From Diadema setosum (taxonomy: Eukaryota; Echinodermata; Echinoidea; Diadematoida; Diadematidae): a stretch of DNA of 64,000 nt. This document shows, piece by piece, positions 37,601 through 47,814 of the stretch (position 1 is the stretch's first letter; each line of letters opens with the position of its first letter). The stretch spans positions 10,250,197 to 10,314,196 of the forward strand of contig NC_092695.1 in the NCBI RefSeq assembly GCF_964275005.1. The letters are read 5' to 3'. The position numbers and the translations under genes are program-made. Under the pieces are notes generated by a model. It worked only from the letters and a program-made list of their open reading frames with translations. It searched no databases and was not told the DNA's origin.

Positions 37601-40422
37601 AGTCGTGGAAAAAAGACGCCGCCATCAAACGGAGCAGTGAGTGATCCCGATCGGTTCCATCACATTTGCTCCTGTGACGATTGCTCTCATGAAATATCTG
37701 CACGCCAAGCCAAACACTACCCCAAAACATACTGCCCTAATGCTAATCCTAATCCTCACATCAAACTAAACATAGAACTCTATCACAACCATAACGATAA
37801 TCCTAACCCTAACCCTAACCCTAACCCTAATCCTATAAGATCCCTGGAGAAAATACCGTAAGACCGGAACAATTGTCGCAGGAGCAGTAGTGTCGTGTCA
37901 CCTTTCCAATCATATCATTCTAACAAAATTCTCATTCTACAGTGATTCTACAGCGCGGGTGTCATTGTTTCTGAATAATCTACTTTTAATGTTTTCTCAG
38001 TAATAATGGCATGCATTTTAATCCATTTATCGGACCCGAACTTTTTGTAGGATATTCGTTAAAAACATAAAAACATTTTCCTGGTGGCAAAGTTTGTTGA
38101 CAACAGAATTCATTACTATCCAACAGCTCAGCTTGACATTGCGGTGCTATAATGAGCCTTCACTGATGCTCAATTGACGTTTGAAAGATGCACGGATATA
38201 TAGATTTTCTTTTTCGATTGATTGTTGCTTCGGACATCAAAATAGGAATCATAGGTTTTTGCGAGCTTATCAACTCTTCGTGCAGGAATGATGCCAACGA
38301 AATTTGGATTGCGGCAGCCCAAAGCACTCGAAAACATCTCTAAATCTAATACAAACATTGACTGATTGAAATATGTTTTCTTGTAATACTCATCAGTGGA
38401 TAGCATCATTATGCTCATCATCACCATTCACTTGATATCAGTACTATCATTTTCATGTAGTGATATAATTGTATTGATTTTTGTTTCGATATCTATACAT
38501 CATGATATACCATCGCCGAATTTTTTTTTTCGTGATATCGTTCTATAGTGGCCGTTCTCGCTATCAAAGCGGGAGGCAAGCGGCGGAACTGGGCGAGCGT
38601 CGCCAAGAAGACGGCAGCGTCCATCCCTGAGACCATGACGGTGGACAAGAATATCTTCAAATCCGGTGCAATGTCCCTGAAAGTGAGTTGTTGGTCATCG
38701 CCATATATTATAGAAAGACCTTCATCCGTAGCACCTGAAGTCCTTCCGTATTATATAGGCAATCTTCAAAATCACAGTCACGTTCTCAACACCCTTACAG
38801 AAGTGAGAATGCTTTTTTGTTATTGCCTATTAAGTGAATACCACTTTGCACATTATATATCGTGGCATTCTGAAGTAGTAAAAACTATGGGTTATATTCA
38901 GGAATAACATAATTAAAAGATACAATATAAATGCAAAAAAAAAAATCATAACAATACTGGCTTTTATCATGTAGGAACTTGTTGGAAAATATCATATTCC
39001 TCATATATTTGACCGCTTCCGATGCCGAACTTTGTCTTGAAGTTGTTCATGGCTTGCAATGGTTTGAAATAATTATGTAGGTCCTACCCATATTTTCAGA
39101 TTGTGGACCAGAAGCAAAGTCGTTGAAACATCACTATTTCTGGAAATTGATCATCTTCCATGCACTTAACAACATATAATAATCAAAATTAAATGGACAT
39201 TCACTCAAGGAAAGTTTACGACTGAACATGTAGGCCTAACATTTATACTGGTGTATGAGGGATGCGACTTGATGTGTGCGGTACAGTGCAATGTTTGTTT
39301 GTGTGTGTATGTGTGTGTGACTCTGTGTGTGTGTGTGTGTGTTTCCCTGAATGTCTCTCTTCTTATCAGATCACCCATCGTTAAACACGAGTGTGTTTTG
39401 TTTTGTCTGTGTGCTTGTGTAGGATGCAGACGCGGAGTACGCTAAGGAGAGAAAGATGTCTTTGAAGCTGACTTTCCAAGAGCCCTCCAAGTTCCTTCTG
39501 AAGGATGACAAATTAATCACGACCAAGAAGAAAGAACCAGAACGTACGTGTCATGGCTTTTACCAATATCTACACTACAGTTAGAAGGCCTAACCATTAT
39601 TAAGGCGCCATGAAGGTGCACGAAGTATCTATAGCTGTAAACCTTTAATATATCACACAAGACGCAAGGGTGATATACACATATCATAATACGAGGACGT
39701 TTCGCCAATAACGCATGCAACTGTGCTTTTTCTTTTTCATGATTATAGACTATAATAGTAGTTAAGGTAGCGATGAGTACTTAATTCATATGGGTTCTCA
39801 TATCATTTGTCTTGTTCAGTAACCCGTAACGACGGAATGTGGTCATTGTTGCATATGACAATATTTCTCATGAGGAGCGTCATAAATCGACGTTCTGCCA
39901 GGAACGCATTATTTTAGAGACTTAAACCTTAATTGAATCAGTCAAACATTTTACATCGTAAAAATATTCGTCTGATACCAATAGATCCATTGTAGACTTC
40001 TGGAAGTACATGATCATATCTTAAAAAGAATGTGCTTGTAAATATCAAACTTACTGCTCAGAACTTTTAACTATGCGCTAAATCTCTGACTATGATGTGG
40101 ACATAATTTAGTGTAAACGTACAGAGCGTGGTCATCGACAGGACATGTATTATCAATGTCAACTATCATAAGACATTATACTATGCATGCAACAATCATA
40201 TCATTAAGTTGTTCCGACAGTCTCTCATTCATCCATTTCCTCCTCATCCCTGTAGCGAAGCGGGACCCATCGGCGCTCATCAGAACATGGAAGAGAGTGA
40301 CGGCCACAGCAAACGCACTGTCACAGAAAGAGGTCTGTCTATTAATTGCATCAATTTCTTAATGTTCTGGTCTCTTTCTTTAAAAAAAAAAATCATGTTT
40401 ATATATCTGCTGACCATCGTTT

Positions 40423-40466
<44 letters not shown>

Positions 40467-42275
40467 CGTGTGTGTGCGTGTGTGTGCGTGTGTGTAGATG
40501 ATAACATTTATCCACGGATTTTGCCTGTTTATATAAATGAATGAGCTGTATAAGTGAACAATCGGCCAAAATAGTTACAAATAAAAATACATACGCTATA
40601 TGCATACGCTATTTGTATATATGCATAATAATTATCATGACATGATTACCGTGGCACACGCCAAGATGGCGGACGCGGACGAGAAATGAGGGAAAATCGA
40701 TTGGAATTAATCAATTTCACTACTTTCCTGGCAGTAATGACGTTAATGTGATTATTTTATTGTTATTTCATCCCAGGAAGTCAAGGATCCAGTACAGACC
40801 GCCCCTCCTAGCAAGGTGAAGACGACATTCGCACAGCTAGCCATCTTGAAGACTGGAATGGCCTTTGTGAGTATCATTCAAAATGGTTCCATTGATGATA
40901 ATTAAAACATGAAAGACCAAAATGAATGCATTTGTGAACAGATAAATTTATAAAGCATAGCAGACAGAGTTAGAGTTATCTGTGTAGCAGTGTTCATACA
41001 GATATCTACGAAGAAGCCAATTGCAAAATGGAGTCAAGTTTAATCAAGGACTAAGTGAAAGCAACGAGGAGTGAGAACTCTGAAGAAAATATCAAAATTT
41101 TTCATTTTTACATTTTTAATTGTTCTTATGCGGTAGTCACAGATCAAAACAAGCTAGATCGCTCGTTGCAAGTATAACATGTCAAACTGATTGATTTAAC
41201 CCGTTGAGGACGGACTGATTCTGCTAAAACATGCATTTCCCACAGACACCTGCCCATGTATACTCGGGACTTGTCCTCAAAGGGTTAATCTGAGGTGCAA
41301 TTTCACATGCTTTGCTCATAACTATCAAAATGTAAATTAGATAAAAGCAGTATGGATGAAATTCTGTCCGCAGTGGGTCAATGATGAAAATAGAATACTC
41401 ACAACTGAATTTATTGATTGAAGCCGAAATGGTTTTCGTTGCTATGACCAGGGCATCGAGTCACTGCTCCCGGGCACCCAGCCCGAGGCCAAACTGAGCC
41501 TCATCAGCGATGGAGCCGACATCATCCTGGTTTCCAAGAGACTCTTTGCTAGTGACGTGACATCGACTACACTCAAGATGGCCAGCAAGATGGTAAGAAA
41601 TCCTCTTTAACTCTTGTTCTCTAGCACCAAACCTCTCAAGAACTTATGAAACATCGTATCGGTCTACAGTATTGGGACATACTAGTATGCTTCACTTCTT
41701 TTTGTTTTTCTTCTCGACAACGACAGGACCATTCCCCCCCCCCCCCTTCAACAACTGCTTGCACAAAAATCAGTCTACGTTTTCTTCTTTTGTATGTTTG
41801 TGTTTTTTGTCAGGAAACTGTGATGAAGATCAAGGCCGACATTTTGGATCAAATGACTCTATTAGAGTATTGAGACTATGACTTTACTTTAATCATAATT
41901 AACAAATCTGATTGACTCCTGCTCAACATTACGCCAGATTTTGGTTGGATTCCATAAAAAAAACAAACCCCAATCCCCTCTAACTTACATCAGACGATAT
42001 TTTTCAAGAATCAATGAAATATAGCGGTCACAATGGGATGCGCCCATCGATATGATATCGCCGATGAATTGCTTGACTCGTCTGATAAAAGACGCATGAC
42101 ACTGTTTTCAGTGCTGTCTCGTCTGTCTCTGTCCCAGGCCGTAGACTACCCGTCGGTGGACTTCACCCGTGGGGTAATGGAGGAGGCGAGGACGTGGGCA
42201 TCGTACAAGAACAACATCGTCAAGGAGATCTACGGCAAGAAGCTGGACAAGCGACCCGTCCTCCCACGAAGATGA
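22800..42275 (+). CDS. CNBD2: CNBD2-like cyclic-nucleotide-binding protein, 16 coding exons, 909 aa
   Basis: Hand-assembled from exons with GT..AG borders and matching phases: 22800-23870, 28429-28458, 32184-32254, 32659-32776, 34021-34095, 34538-34626, 35159-35321, 35864-35947, 36559-36701, 37122-37182, 37513-37636, 38549-38682, 39423-39543, 40256-40332, 40777-40866, 41452-41592 and 42138-42275. The 30-nt second exon is counted here as an optional microexon, so there are 16 coding exons plus it. The ATG at 22800 is the first in frame after a stop at 22761 and has a good AACAATGG context. The protein has a disordered 357-residue N-terminus, a helical stretch, a cyclic-nucleotide-binding domain (about 456-575) with a conserved phosphate cassette, and a second, split and degenerate domain. 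The mammalian relative CNBD2 (CRIS) is a cAMP-binding protein needed for sperm function, so a sperm or ciliary cAMP effector is likely. It lacks the transmembrane segments of CNG/HCN channels and has no kinase domain. Confidence 0.85.
23871..28428 (+). other. First intron of the CNBD2-like gene
   Basis: AT-rich. It holds a CpG-richer island at about 26930-27160 (CCCGGGGACGGACCCGTAGC; CGCCGCCCGGCCCGATCG) with no recognised domain, which could be an enhancer, an alternative promoter or an unrecognised exon. A (G)12-type run lies at about 25640. The short open frames have no family resemblance. Confidence 0.45.
28429..28458 (+). CDS. CNBD2: CNBD2-like microexon (10 codons)
   Basis: The acceptor TTTACTTTCAG and donor TCA|GTAAGT flank 30 nt that keep phase 0 on both sides and read NCRFNRPAES. 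The previous exon ends in phase 0 and the next coding exon (32184, reading PRVKLRRVLKTVRVIAG) starts in phase 0. Skipping it would also keep the frame. The strong splice sites support it, but it is too short to confirm by similarity. Confidence 0.55.
28459..32183 (+). other. Second intron of the CNBD2-like gene
   Basis: Contains (GT)n at about 28645-28691 and a GTT/CTT-rich run at about 31180-31260 that inflates short open frames. The 112-codon frame at 29754-30092 has no known domain and becomes low-complexity (K/E-rich). Nothing else recognised. Confidence 0.5.
28645..28691. repeat. (GT)n microsatellite in CNBD2-like intron
   Basis: About 23 GT units in the second intron, followed by degenerate ATGCGTGTGT. 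Confidence 0.95.
34538..36701 (+). CDS. CNBD2: CNBD2-like exons encoding the first cyclic-nucleotide-binding domain
   Basis: Exons 34538-34626, 35159-35321, 35864-35947 and 36559-36701 encode residues about 456-615. The helical entry LRKNKAFSEY is followed by the beta-roll RRIVLKEGHVASGFYIVLSG. The phosphate-binding cassette reads FGEYSLLHDTVRSASV: G539 and E540 (contact to the ribose) and R549 (contact to the cyclic phosphate) are all present, with A551 after them. The G|E pair straddles an exon junction (35321/35864). The domain therefore looks able to bind cAMP or cGMP. Confidence 0.85.
37122..41592 (+). CDS. CNBD2: CNBD2-like exons encoding the split second binding domain
   Basis: Exons 37122-37182 and 37513-37636 carry the beta-roll start (SEYIYVVKGGKCSVVAEI, about 628-645). 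Exons 38549-40332 and most of 40777-40866 encode a basic Lys-rich insertion of about 155 residues. Exons 40777-40866 and 41452-41592 return to the domain with ILKTGMAFGIESLLPG and DIILVSKRLF. In this cassette GE has become GI and the phosphate-binding arginine is missing (TQPEAKL), so nucleotide binding is unlikely. A structural or partner-binding role is an inference. Confidence 0.75.
37797..37836 (+). repeat. Interstitial telomere-like (AACCCT)n tract
   Basis: Four consecutive perfect AACCCT units, with degenerate AATCCT on both sides, lie in the intron after the exon ending at 37636. More degenerate TAATCCTAATCC lies near 37743. The unit is the complement of the metazoan telomere repeat TTAGGG. 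Confidence 0.85.
40426..40497. repeat. (GT)n microsatellite in CNBD2-like intron
   Basis: GT repeat with interspersed TTCG and GCGT variants, about 95 bp after the exon ending at 40332. Confidence 0.92.
41196..41288. mobile_element. Short TTAA-flanked MITE in a CNBD2-like intron
   Basis: TTAACCCGTTGAGGAC at the left mirrors GTCCTCAAAGGGTTAA at the right. The element is only 93 bp and both ends are TTAA, the target duplicated by piggyBac-type transposases. No coding capacity. Confidence 0.7.
41814..41873 (+). CDS. CNBD2: Candidate alternative last exon of the CNBD2-like gene
   Basis: The acceptor TTTTTTGTCAG is followed by 19 codons, ETVMKIKADILDQMTLLEY, then TGA at 41871-41873. The phase matches the preceding exon (ends phase 0 at 41592). 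There is no usable in-frame donor before the stop and no nearby AATAAA. If used, it would replace the 45-residue tail encoded at 42138-42275, possibly leaving that exon in the 3' UTR. The amphipathic, charged sequence looks like real coding sequence, but this cannot be settled from DNA alone. Confidence 0.4.
   Translation, partial: ETVMKIKADILDQMTLLEY
42138..42275 (+). CDS. CNBD2: CNBD2-like terminal coding exon
   Basis: The acceptor CTGTCTCTGTCCCAG leads in phase 0 into 45 codons and TGA. The protein tail begins AVDYPSVDF, contains WASYKNNIVKEIYG and ends in basic KRPVLPRR. G+C content and codon use match the other exons. This is the longer of two possible C-termini. Confidence 0.75.
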   Translation, partial: AVDYPSVDFTRGVMEEARTWASYKNNIVKEIYGKKLDKRPVLPRR

Positions 42276-43726
42276 TAGTCTTCAAGAGCCCGACCATTTC
42301 ACTCAGTGATAGTAGGAGAGAGGGAGAAAAATTTAAATCCCATAAATCAAGAGGGATATGAAAAAGAGTGATATTTTTTTTTCCCAGAAGGAAAGAGCTA
42401 TATGATTTCATCGAAAGATTGTGGGAAAATTGCGGTTCTTGCCCCTGTAGTATACATTGTACCTGTCACTGAGGTAATTATGATGATCACCATGTGGATC
42501 AAAATAATAATGCATTCAAATCGTCACACGATGTCCAAAAGTCGTCTTCTCGCCTTCGTGGTGAGATATCCATCTTTTCGCCATACCAATTAAAAGGCAG
42601 CTCGGTGAGATTTAATGACGCGAGCTCCTTCTCGAGCTAACCAAGACTGGTTTTAACCAGTCATCTTTTATCTTCTTGTTCCTACCTAAAAGAGCAGATC
42701 ATGATTATATGACTTTCAACAAGTCGTGTTCTCGTCATTAGCAAAGCTTCTAGGCAAGTTTAAACACTAAAATCGATTTCTCATCCTAAACAAAGACACC
42801 TTGACCAGAGTAAACAAGTCCCTTTCTTGCCGCATGATTTGCTTCTCTAGAAAAGAGTTAAGCACACGGATATCGCAGTGTTCAATACTGGATTCTGCTA
42901 CACATAATTATATAACAGCCCAGATTGCGGTTGACACTTAAATGGTAAATGGGAAAAGTTACGTGCATATTACGTCATGGCACTACTTGAAAATTCAGAG
43001 TTGCTGATATAAATTTTGGGAGTTGTGGCATTTTGAAACAGAGTTGATTGAAATGATTTAGTGTGCAGTTATAGTTGAAGTCAATTTCAACATCATTTAG
43101 TTTTACACTTCCATACTCCTAGTTTTTTTTTTTTTTTTTAATATATAGTGTTTGCTCATAGTCAAAAATTGATTTTTGAGATTTGGATGATACACAAAAG
43201 AATGATGTTCAATCAATGTCTGACGTGCCTGTTCTATATTGCGTAATGTTGACCATTGATCAACACCAATGACAATGCACCATCAGAGTTTACAGTGATG
43301 CACGGTGCTCAATGCTTTGCAGTAGGAAGTTAGTGACTCACGTGGCAAACCTAAACTTCATCGTTCCATTTTCCATTATGTCTTTCATCGTTGATGAATT
43401 GCTGTGGTACCACGGTACAGAATCTCCTTCGCGATGGCTACTATAGAGATGGTTGGCACTTTGCTATAATTTGGTTATAGCATGGTACACACCAGAACTG
43501 AAAGGGAGAGTTGAAAGTAGCATGGACAAATTGGCTTACTTGAATGATTCCTGAAGATTTTGACTCAAACTGTTGTTTTGCAAAAGCTTTGTTGACTATT
43601 TTGCAGAAGCCGTAACCTCGGACATAAGATCAAAGGTTCACAAGATGTTTTGTATGTTCTGATAATTTGAGTGTGTAAATTTATGTTGCAATAATACTAC
43701 TCCAGTATTTGTGTCTGCGTGTGAGA

Positions 43727-43732
43727 AATAAA
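43727..43732 (+). terminator. Polyadenylation signal AATAAA (proximal)
   Basis: GAGAAATAAAAACATC lies about 1.45 kb after the CNBD2-like stop codon. A weak T-rich stretch follows. Probably an optional proximal site. Confidence 0.45.
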
Positions 43733-44599
43733 AACATCTTTTATGTAAAAGGGAGACTGTCCCTATTGCAAGATTACGATTGGACATTCTCAGCTGAAGC
43801 TATGGTTGGAATATAACGTTAAAAAACAACCTCAAAAGACCTCCAGGGATTTTCTTCTTGCCTCCAAAATCTAACAGCCCTTCTTCATCTTACGTAGCAT
43901 AACTAGTTAATGGTAATGAAGAAAATTAACCTGAAGGTTGTTTCGCAATTATGAAACAAGATCGCGGTGAGCGGACACACAATATTACATTTTTTGAAGG
44001 CATTATTCTTCTTGGTGGAGGTAGAAAAAGGAGAAATACAAAGCATTATCAAGTTGAATACTCATAACAACTTCCAACCACAACATCAATATTGACGATC
44101 TATGCACTTCATTTGGTTTAGATGTTTTCTCTTGTAGTTGTGTATAATCTAATAGTACAGGGGAGGGGAGCCAACTATCAGATCGGCTAAGAGTCGATCT
44201 TCAGTAAATTATATTAAATGATTTTTAAAGCCTTCATCAAAATGTCCTTATTTGATAAGGCTGCATTGTTTTCTTTTCTTTTCTTTTCTTTTCTTTTCTT
44301 TTCTAAAACCGGTATAGATAGTTTGAAAACAATTAAAGCCTTATCACGATGGGTTAGAATTCAGATAATGAATGCTGTGAAATAATAGTTTATGATGAAG
44401 TTAATTTGATGTTGGAAAGGGAACTTTTCTGATTGCTGGTCTAAATGTGAATCAACGCATTATTCATCACTATGGAGTGTTATGTGCAATACATGGTTGA
44501 AATCTCAGTGAGCGTGTCTTCCATAATACGATGTTGTGCCATCACTGAAAATCTTGGAGTCTGTGTGTTTAAATGCAATGATTTTGTATGTGCAATTCC

Positions 44600-44605
44600 A
44601 ATAAA
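44600..44605 (+). terminator. Polyadenylation signal AATAAA (distal)
   Basis: CCAATAAAAGATTGG is followed within about 40 nt by the GT-rich TGTGTCCGTTGTTATTT, the expected arrangement for cleavage near 44620. This is the best candidate for the end of the CNBD2-like transcript. Confidence 0.6.
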
Positions 44606-44625
44606 AGATTGGTGAAAAGAGAAAG

Positions 44626-45348
44626 AGAATGTGTCCGTTGTTATTTATCTGTGAAGTGCTTACCTTGTCTCAATTTGATGATAATTTTCAGATAAATGCA
44701 CTCGTTTTATTGTATCTTCAGTTGATTAGACTTTGATAAGTGGAGTGAAATCAAACAGAGAGAATGGTAAAGGAATGTCTTTTAACTGAAATTCAGTCCA
44801 GATTTTAGCATACTGTCTTGAATCTGGTATTTTGGTTGCAAGTTTTACGCATATGTGAATTCTGTGTGAAGTCACCACCTCAAAACATTCCCATTGGTTT
44901 GTAGACAAAAAAAAACAACAACAAAAAACAAAAAACAAAAAACAACCAAACAAACAAACATATTGCAATGTTCCTGTTTTTGGTCGATATTTAGCCACTA
45001 CATCTTCCACAATCTTACTATCAGGACTGCTAAGTTAATAAAACATTGTTACAAAGTGATGCCAAGAATACAAAATATTCGTACTACTTTTTTAAACATA
45101 AGATTTTTTTTTTTGTGTCAGCCAATGGGAGGCTTCTCTGCCAATGACATCATCACTTTATCTAATTTGCATATGTCGTCACCAATACTACCGTTCGGTG
45201 ACAACACATTGTGCAATTTGATGGAGTCCCATGACTATAATTTCTGCCCAATTTTAAATGAAACTACCACCATTCTCTTTCTTTCATTTTATTCTACCCA
45301 CTGAAATCCACTTTAAGAACGTTAAGATGCCAAGTACAGTATGTGAAA
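44626..45348. other. Intergenic DNA, nothing recognised
   Basis: Contains an A/C-rich AAAAAACAAC stretch at about 44907-44960 and a poly-T run near 45100. No gene, RNA or inverted repeat found. Confidence 0.45.
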
Positions 45349-46026
45349 TTAAAGGGTAAATATTAGATGTTGCAGCCTTGGCTGCAGCAAAACTTCCCTA
45401 CAGAAAAAATCCACTCCAGAATTTCATAAATTTCATAAGAAAGATAAATAAATCAATGCAGTACAGTGCAAAAATGATCAAATTCAGATGAAAAATGAGA
45501 AAATTATGACATTCTGATTTTTTTTTTTTGGAAAACATATCTTGACCAGTCACTATGAATATTCAAACCAGCAAGTTGATGATGTCATGCTCTCACAATT
45601 TCTTATTTACTTCATATATAGAAATGATAAAAATCTCATATTTAGGCTGTATAAATATAAAACTTGCCTTAAAACCACCCAAAATAAAAAGGAACAAGTG
45701 TTAACTCTGATATATTTTGGTATAGGAACAGAATACTTTTACCTGTATTGGCTAAAACTAACACTTTTCCGAATTGCATATATAACACACATGAAAAATT
45801 GTGAGGGCATGACATCATCAACTCGCTCATTTGAATATTCATAAGGACTGGTCAAGAAATATTTTCCAAAAAAAAAAAAATATATCAAAATGTCATATCT
45901 TCTTATTTCTTATCCATTTTTTTTTTTTTTTTTTGAGGGGGGGGGGGGGGGTCATTTTTGGAACGTTCTGTAGGAATTTTTTCCCTTTCTTTTAGAATTT
46001 ATTTTAGGGTTGGAGTTCCCCTTTAA
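45349..46026. mobile_element. TTAA-flanked inverted-repeat element with long arms
   Basis: Bounded by TTAAAGGG on the left and CCCTTTAA on the right, so TTAA is duplicated as expected for piggyBac-type insertion. Inside, TCTTGACCAGTCACTATGAA (from 45539) mirrors the sequence ending GACTGGTCAAGA near 45858. GTTGATGATGTCATG mirrors CATGACATCATCAAC. Poly-T/poly-A and a run of about 18 G at about 45937-45950 lie in the outer arms. The 678 bp encode no transposase; the 100-codon frame at 45542 starts in one arm and ends in the other. Confidence 0.75.
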
Positions 46027-46154
46027 CTGCACACATGGGATATAATGTTATATACATTTTGTAGTTATGTTTGGATGCATGATACAGCTACCAGTGTAAT
46101 ACAACACTGTCTTCGATGCAATATGCAGTTCACCATGCCAATGTAAAGTCAATG

Positions 46155-46611
46155 TTAAAGGGAACATTTCCCAAAACAGTGAATGTGGATTTCACAAATG
46201 CAAAATGATTATGGAAATATTCAGCAAAAGTAAACAGAACAAATTAGACTGTTCCATTCAAAGTTATGAATTGTAGAGGTAAGGGGTATGGGTAAAGGGA
46301 AAAATAAAGGACTTTCCCATAACTCTTGACCCAGCTCCACCAAAAGGGAATAATAAAGTTCCCTTGAGCAAATCACAGGAACTGTGAAAGGAATAAGTAC
46401 TTTACATGAGGAATTAAGATTTGTGGAATTCCTTTTAAATTTCCTTGTTTACCATTGTGACTATCTAGTGAGAGCACTCCATGGAATTCATTACCAAAAC
46501 TTTTATAAATTCACAGAATTGAACAGATTTCCAATTTCCCTTCAACTTTCTCTGAGTGTTTCACCCTTTGATACACATATCATATTATGATTGGGGAATA
46601 TTTCCTTTTAA
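46155..46611. mobile_element. Second TTAA-flanked MITE
   Basis: TTAAAGGGAACATTTCCC on the left mirrors GGGGAATATTTCCTTTTAA on the right. About 457 bp, no coding capacity, and a short internal repeat of the same flavour (AAAGGGAATAATAAAGTTCCCTT). It lies 130 bp from the previous TTAA element. Confidence 0.65.
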
Positions 46612-46671
46612 TTCATAATAACAGGTAAACCAAATCACAAATAAAACTAGAAATGTCGCTTTGGCGACTGG

Positions 46672-47809
46672 TATGCCTCCGCCATAATGCATGATTTTCC
46701 CAATAGGTCTAGATAGTACATGTGGACAATGTGTGATTACATTTTCACAAAATTGGCAAAATATTGAAATGACAAGTTTGTCACAAATGTGTTGAATGTT
46801 CACCTTCCTTGACCTAGGTTTAATTGGATGAATAGGAGAGCATGTATCTACGGATTTATGGACTTTAACTTGACTTTGACCCATTCATACATTTAGGCAT
46901 TGAGTAATTTTCAAGGTACAGGTGTGGAGAAAAAGTGCAATTTCTGAATTGAATAGTAAATTGTTACCATTTTCATCTGGCCCTTGACCCTAAAATTCAT
47001 AAGATAATTACTTTCAGGTAGAACATGCATAATATGTACTAAGTTTCAAGATAACTTGAGCCACTTCCGAGATATGGAGGAAAAAGTTAGTTCAGCACTT
47101 TCACTTGATCTTTGACCTTTTGACCTTTGAGGCAAAAAGAAAGAAGAAAAAAAAAAAACTTTCCAGAGAATTTCTATTAGGTTACACACGCATACACCAA
47201 GTGTAAAAAAATAACCCTGCTGGCATTGCATAAATATGAGGGTAATAGTAAAATTTTGAAGTCTTGCACTTGACCTTTGACCCTTGACCTTTGACCCCAT
47301 GAACCTTACATTCTCTAGATAATCACTTCCAGTCAATACATGTATATACTATGTTCCATGAAGATACCTTGAACAATTTTCCAAGGTACGGAGAAAAAAA
47401 AGAAGTTTTAATATTTTTACTTGACCTTTTGACCTTTGACCTTTGACCTCATGACCCAAACTTTCACCAGAGAATCTTAATTGGGTAATACATGTATACA
47501 CTAAGTTTCAAGAAAATATCTTCAGGCATTCAATAGATATGGTGGAAATAGTGAAATTTTATGTATTTGACCTTGACCTTTTGACCTTTGACCTTGAGCA
47601 TGTGCACCCAAAAGTTGATAGGCACAACTTCACCCCCTAATACACATACATGCCAAGTTTCATTAGGATACCTCAACAGGTTTCGATAGTTACCTTGTCC
47701 ACAAAATTCATTACGGACGGACGGAAGGACGGACGGACGGACGGAAGGACGGACGGACGGACAACCCGAAAACATAATGCCTCCGGCACCACTTCGTGGC
47801 GGAGGCATA
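46672..47809. mobile_element. Modular repeat element with DR1-like motif clusters
   Basis: Ends TATGCCTCCGCCA (left) and TGGCGGAGGCATA (right) are exact reverse complements. Between them lie about five modules of about 150 bp, each with ACTAAGTTTCAAGATAA-type sequence, a GAGATATGGAGGAAAA-type block and a TTGACCTTTGACC cluster (about 47105, 47271, 47421 and 47567). A GGACGGACGGAAGG minisatellite follows at 47713-47762. Near the right end ATGCCTCCGGCACCAC and GTGGCGGAGGCAT form a hairpin, so a Helitron-like or Rehavkus-like origin is possible. No transposase. ORFs on the minus strand reflect the modules. Confidence 0.75.
47713..47762. repeat. GGAC/GGAAGGAC minisatellite
   Basis: About 50 bp built of GGAC units with two GGAAGGAC variants, placed just inside the right end of the surrounding modular element. 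It is a standard part of that element rather than an independent microsatellite. Confidence 0.85.
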
Positions 47810-47814
47810 AAAAC

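Larger units (their letters stand above)
42276..44625 (+). other. 3' UTR of the CNBD2-like gene
   Basis: AT-rich non-coding sequence running to two candidate polyadenylation signals. It includes a poly-T run near 43123-43138 and a (TTTTC)n tract at about 44269-44304. No further coding exon is visible. Confidence 0.55.

Noticed and set aside
45937-45952. G-run as a G-quadruplex regulatory element
   Set aside because: It is a homopolymer inside a MITE arm; similar G or C runs occur at 20363, 25640, 36838 and 41737 without any shared context.
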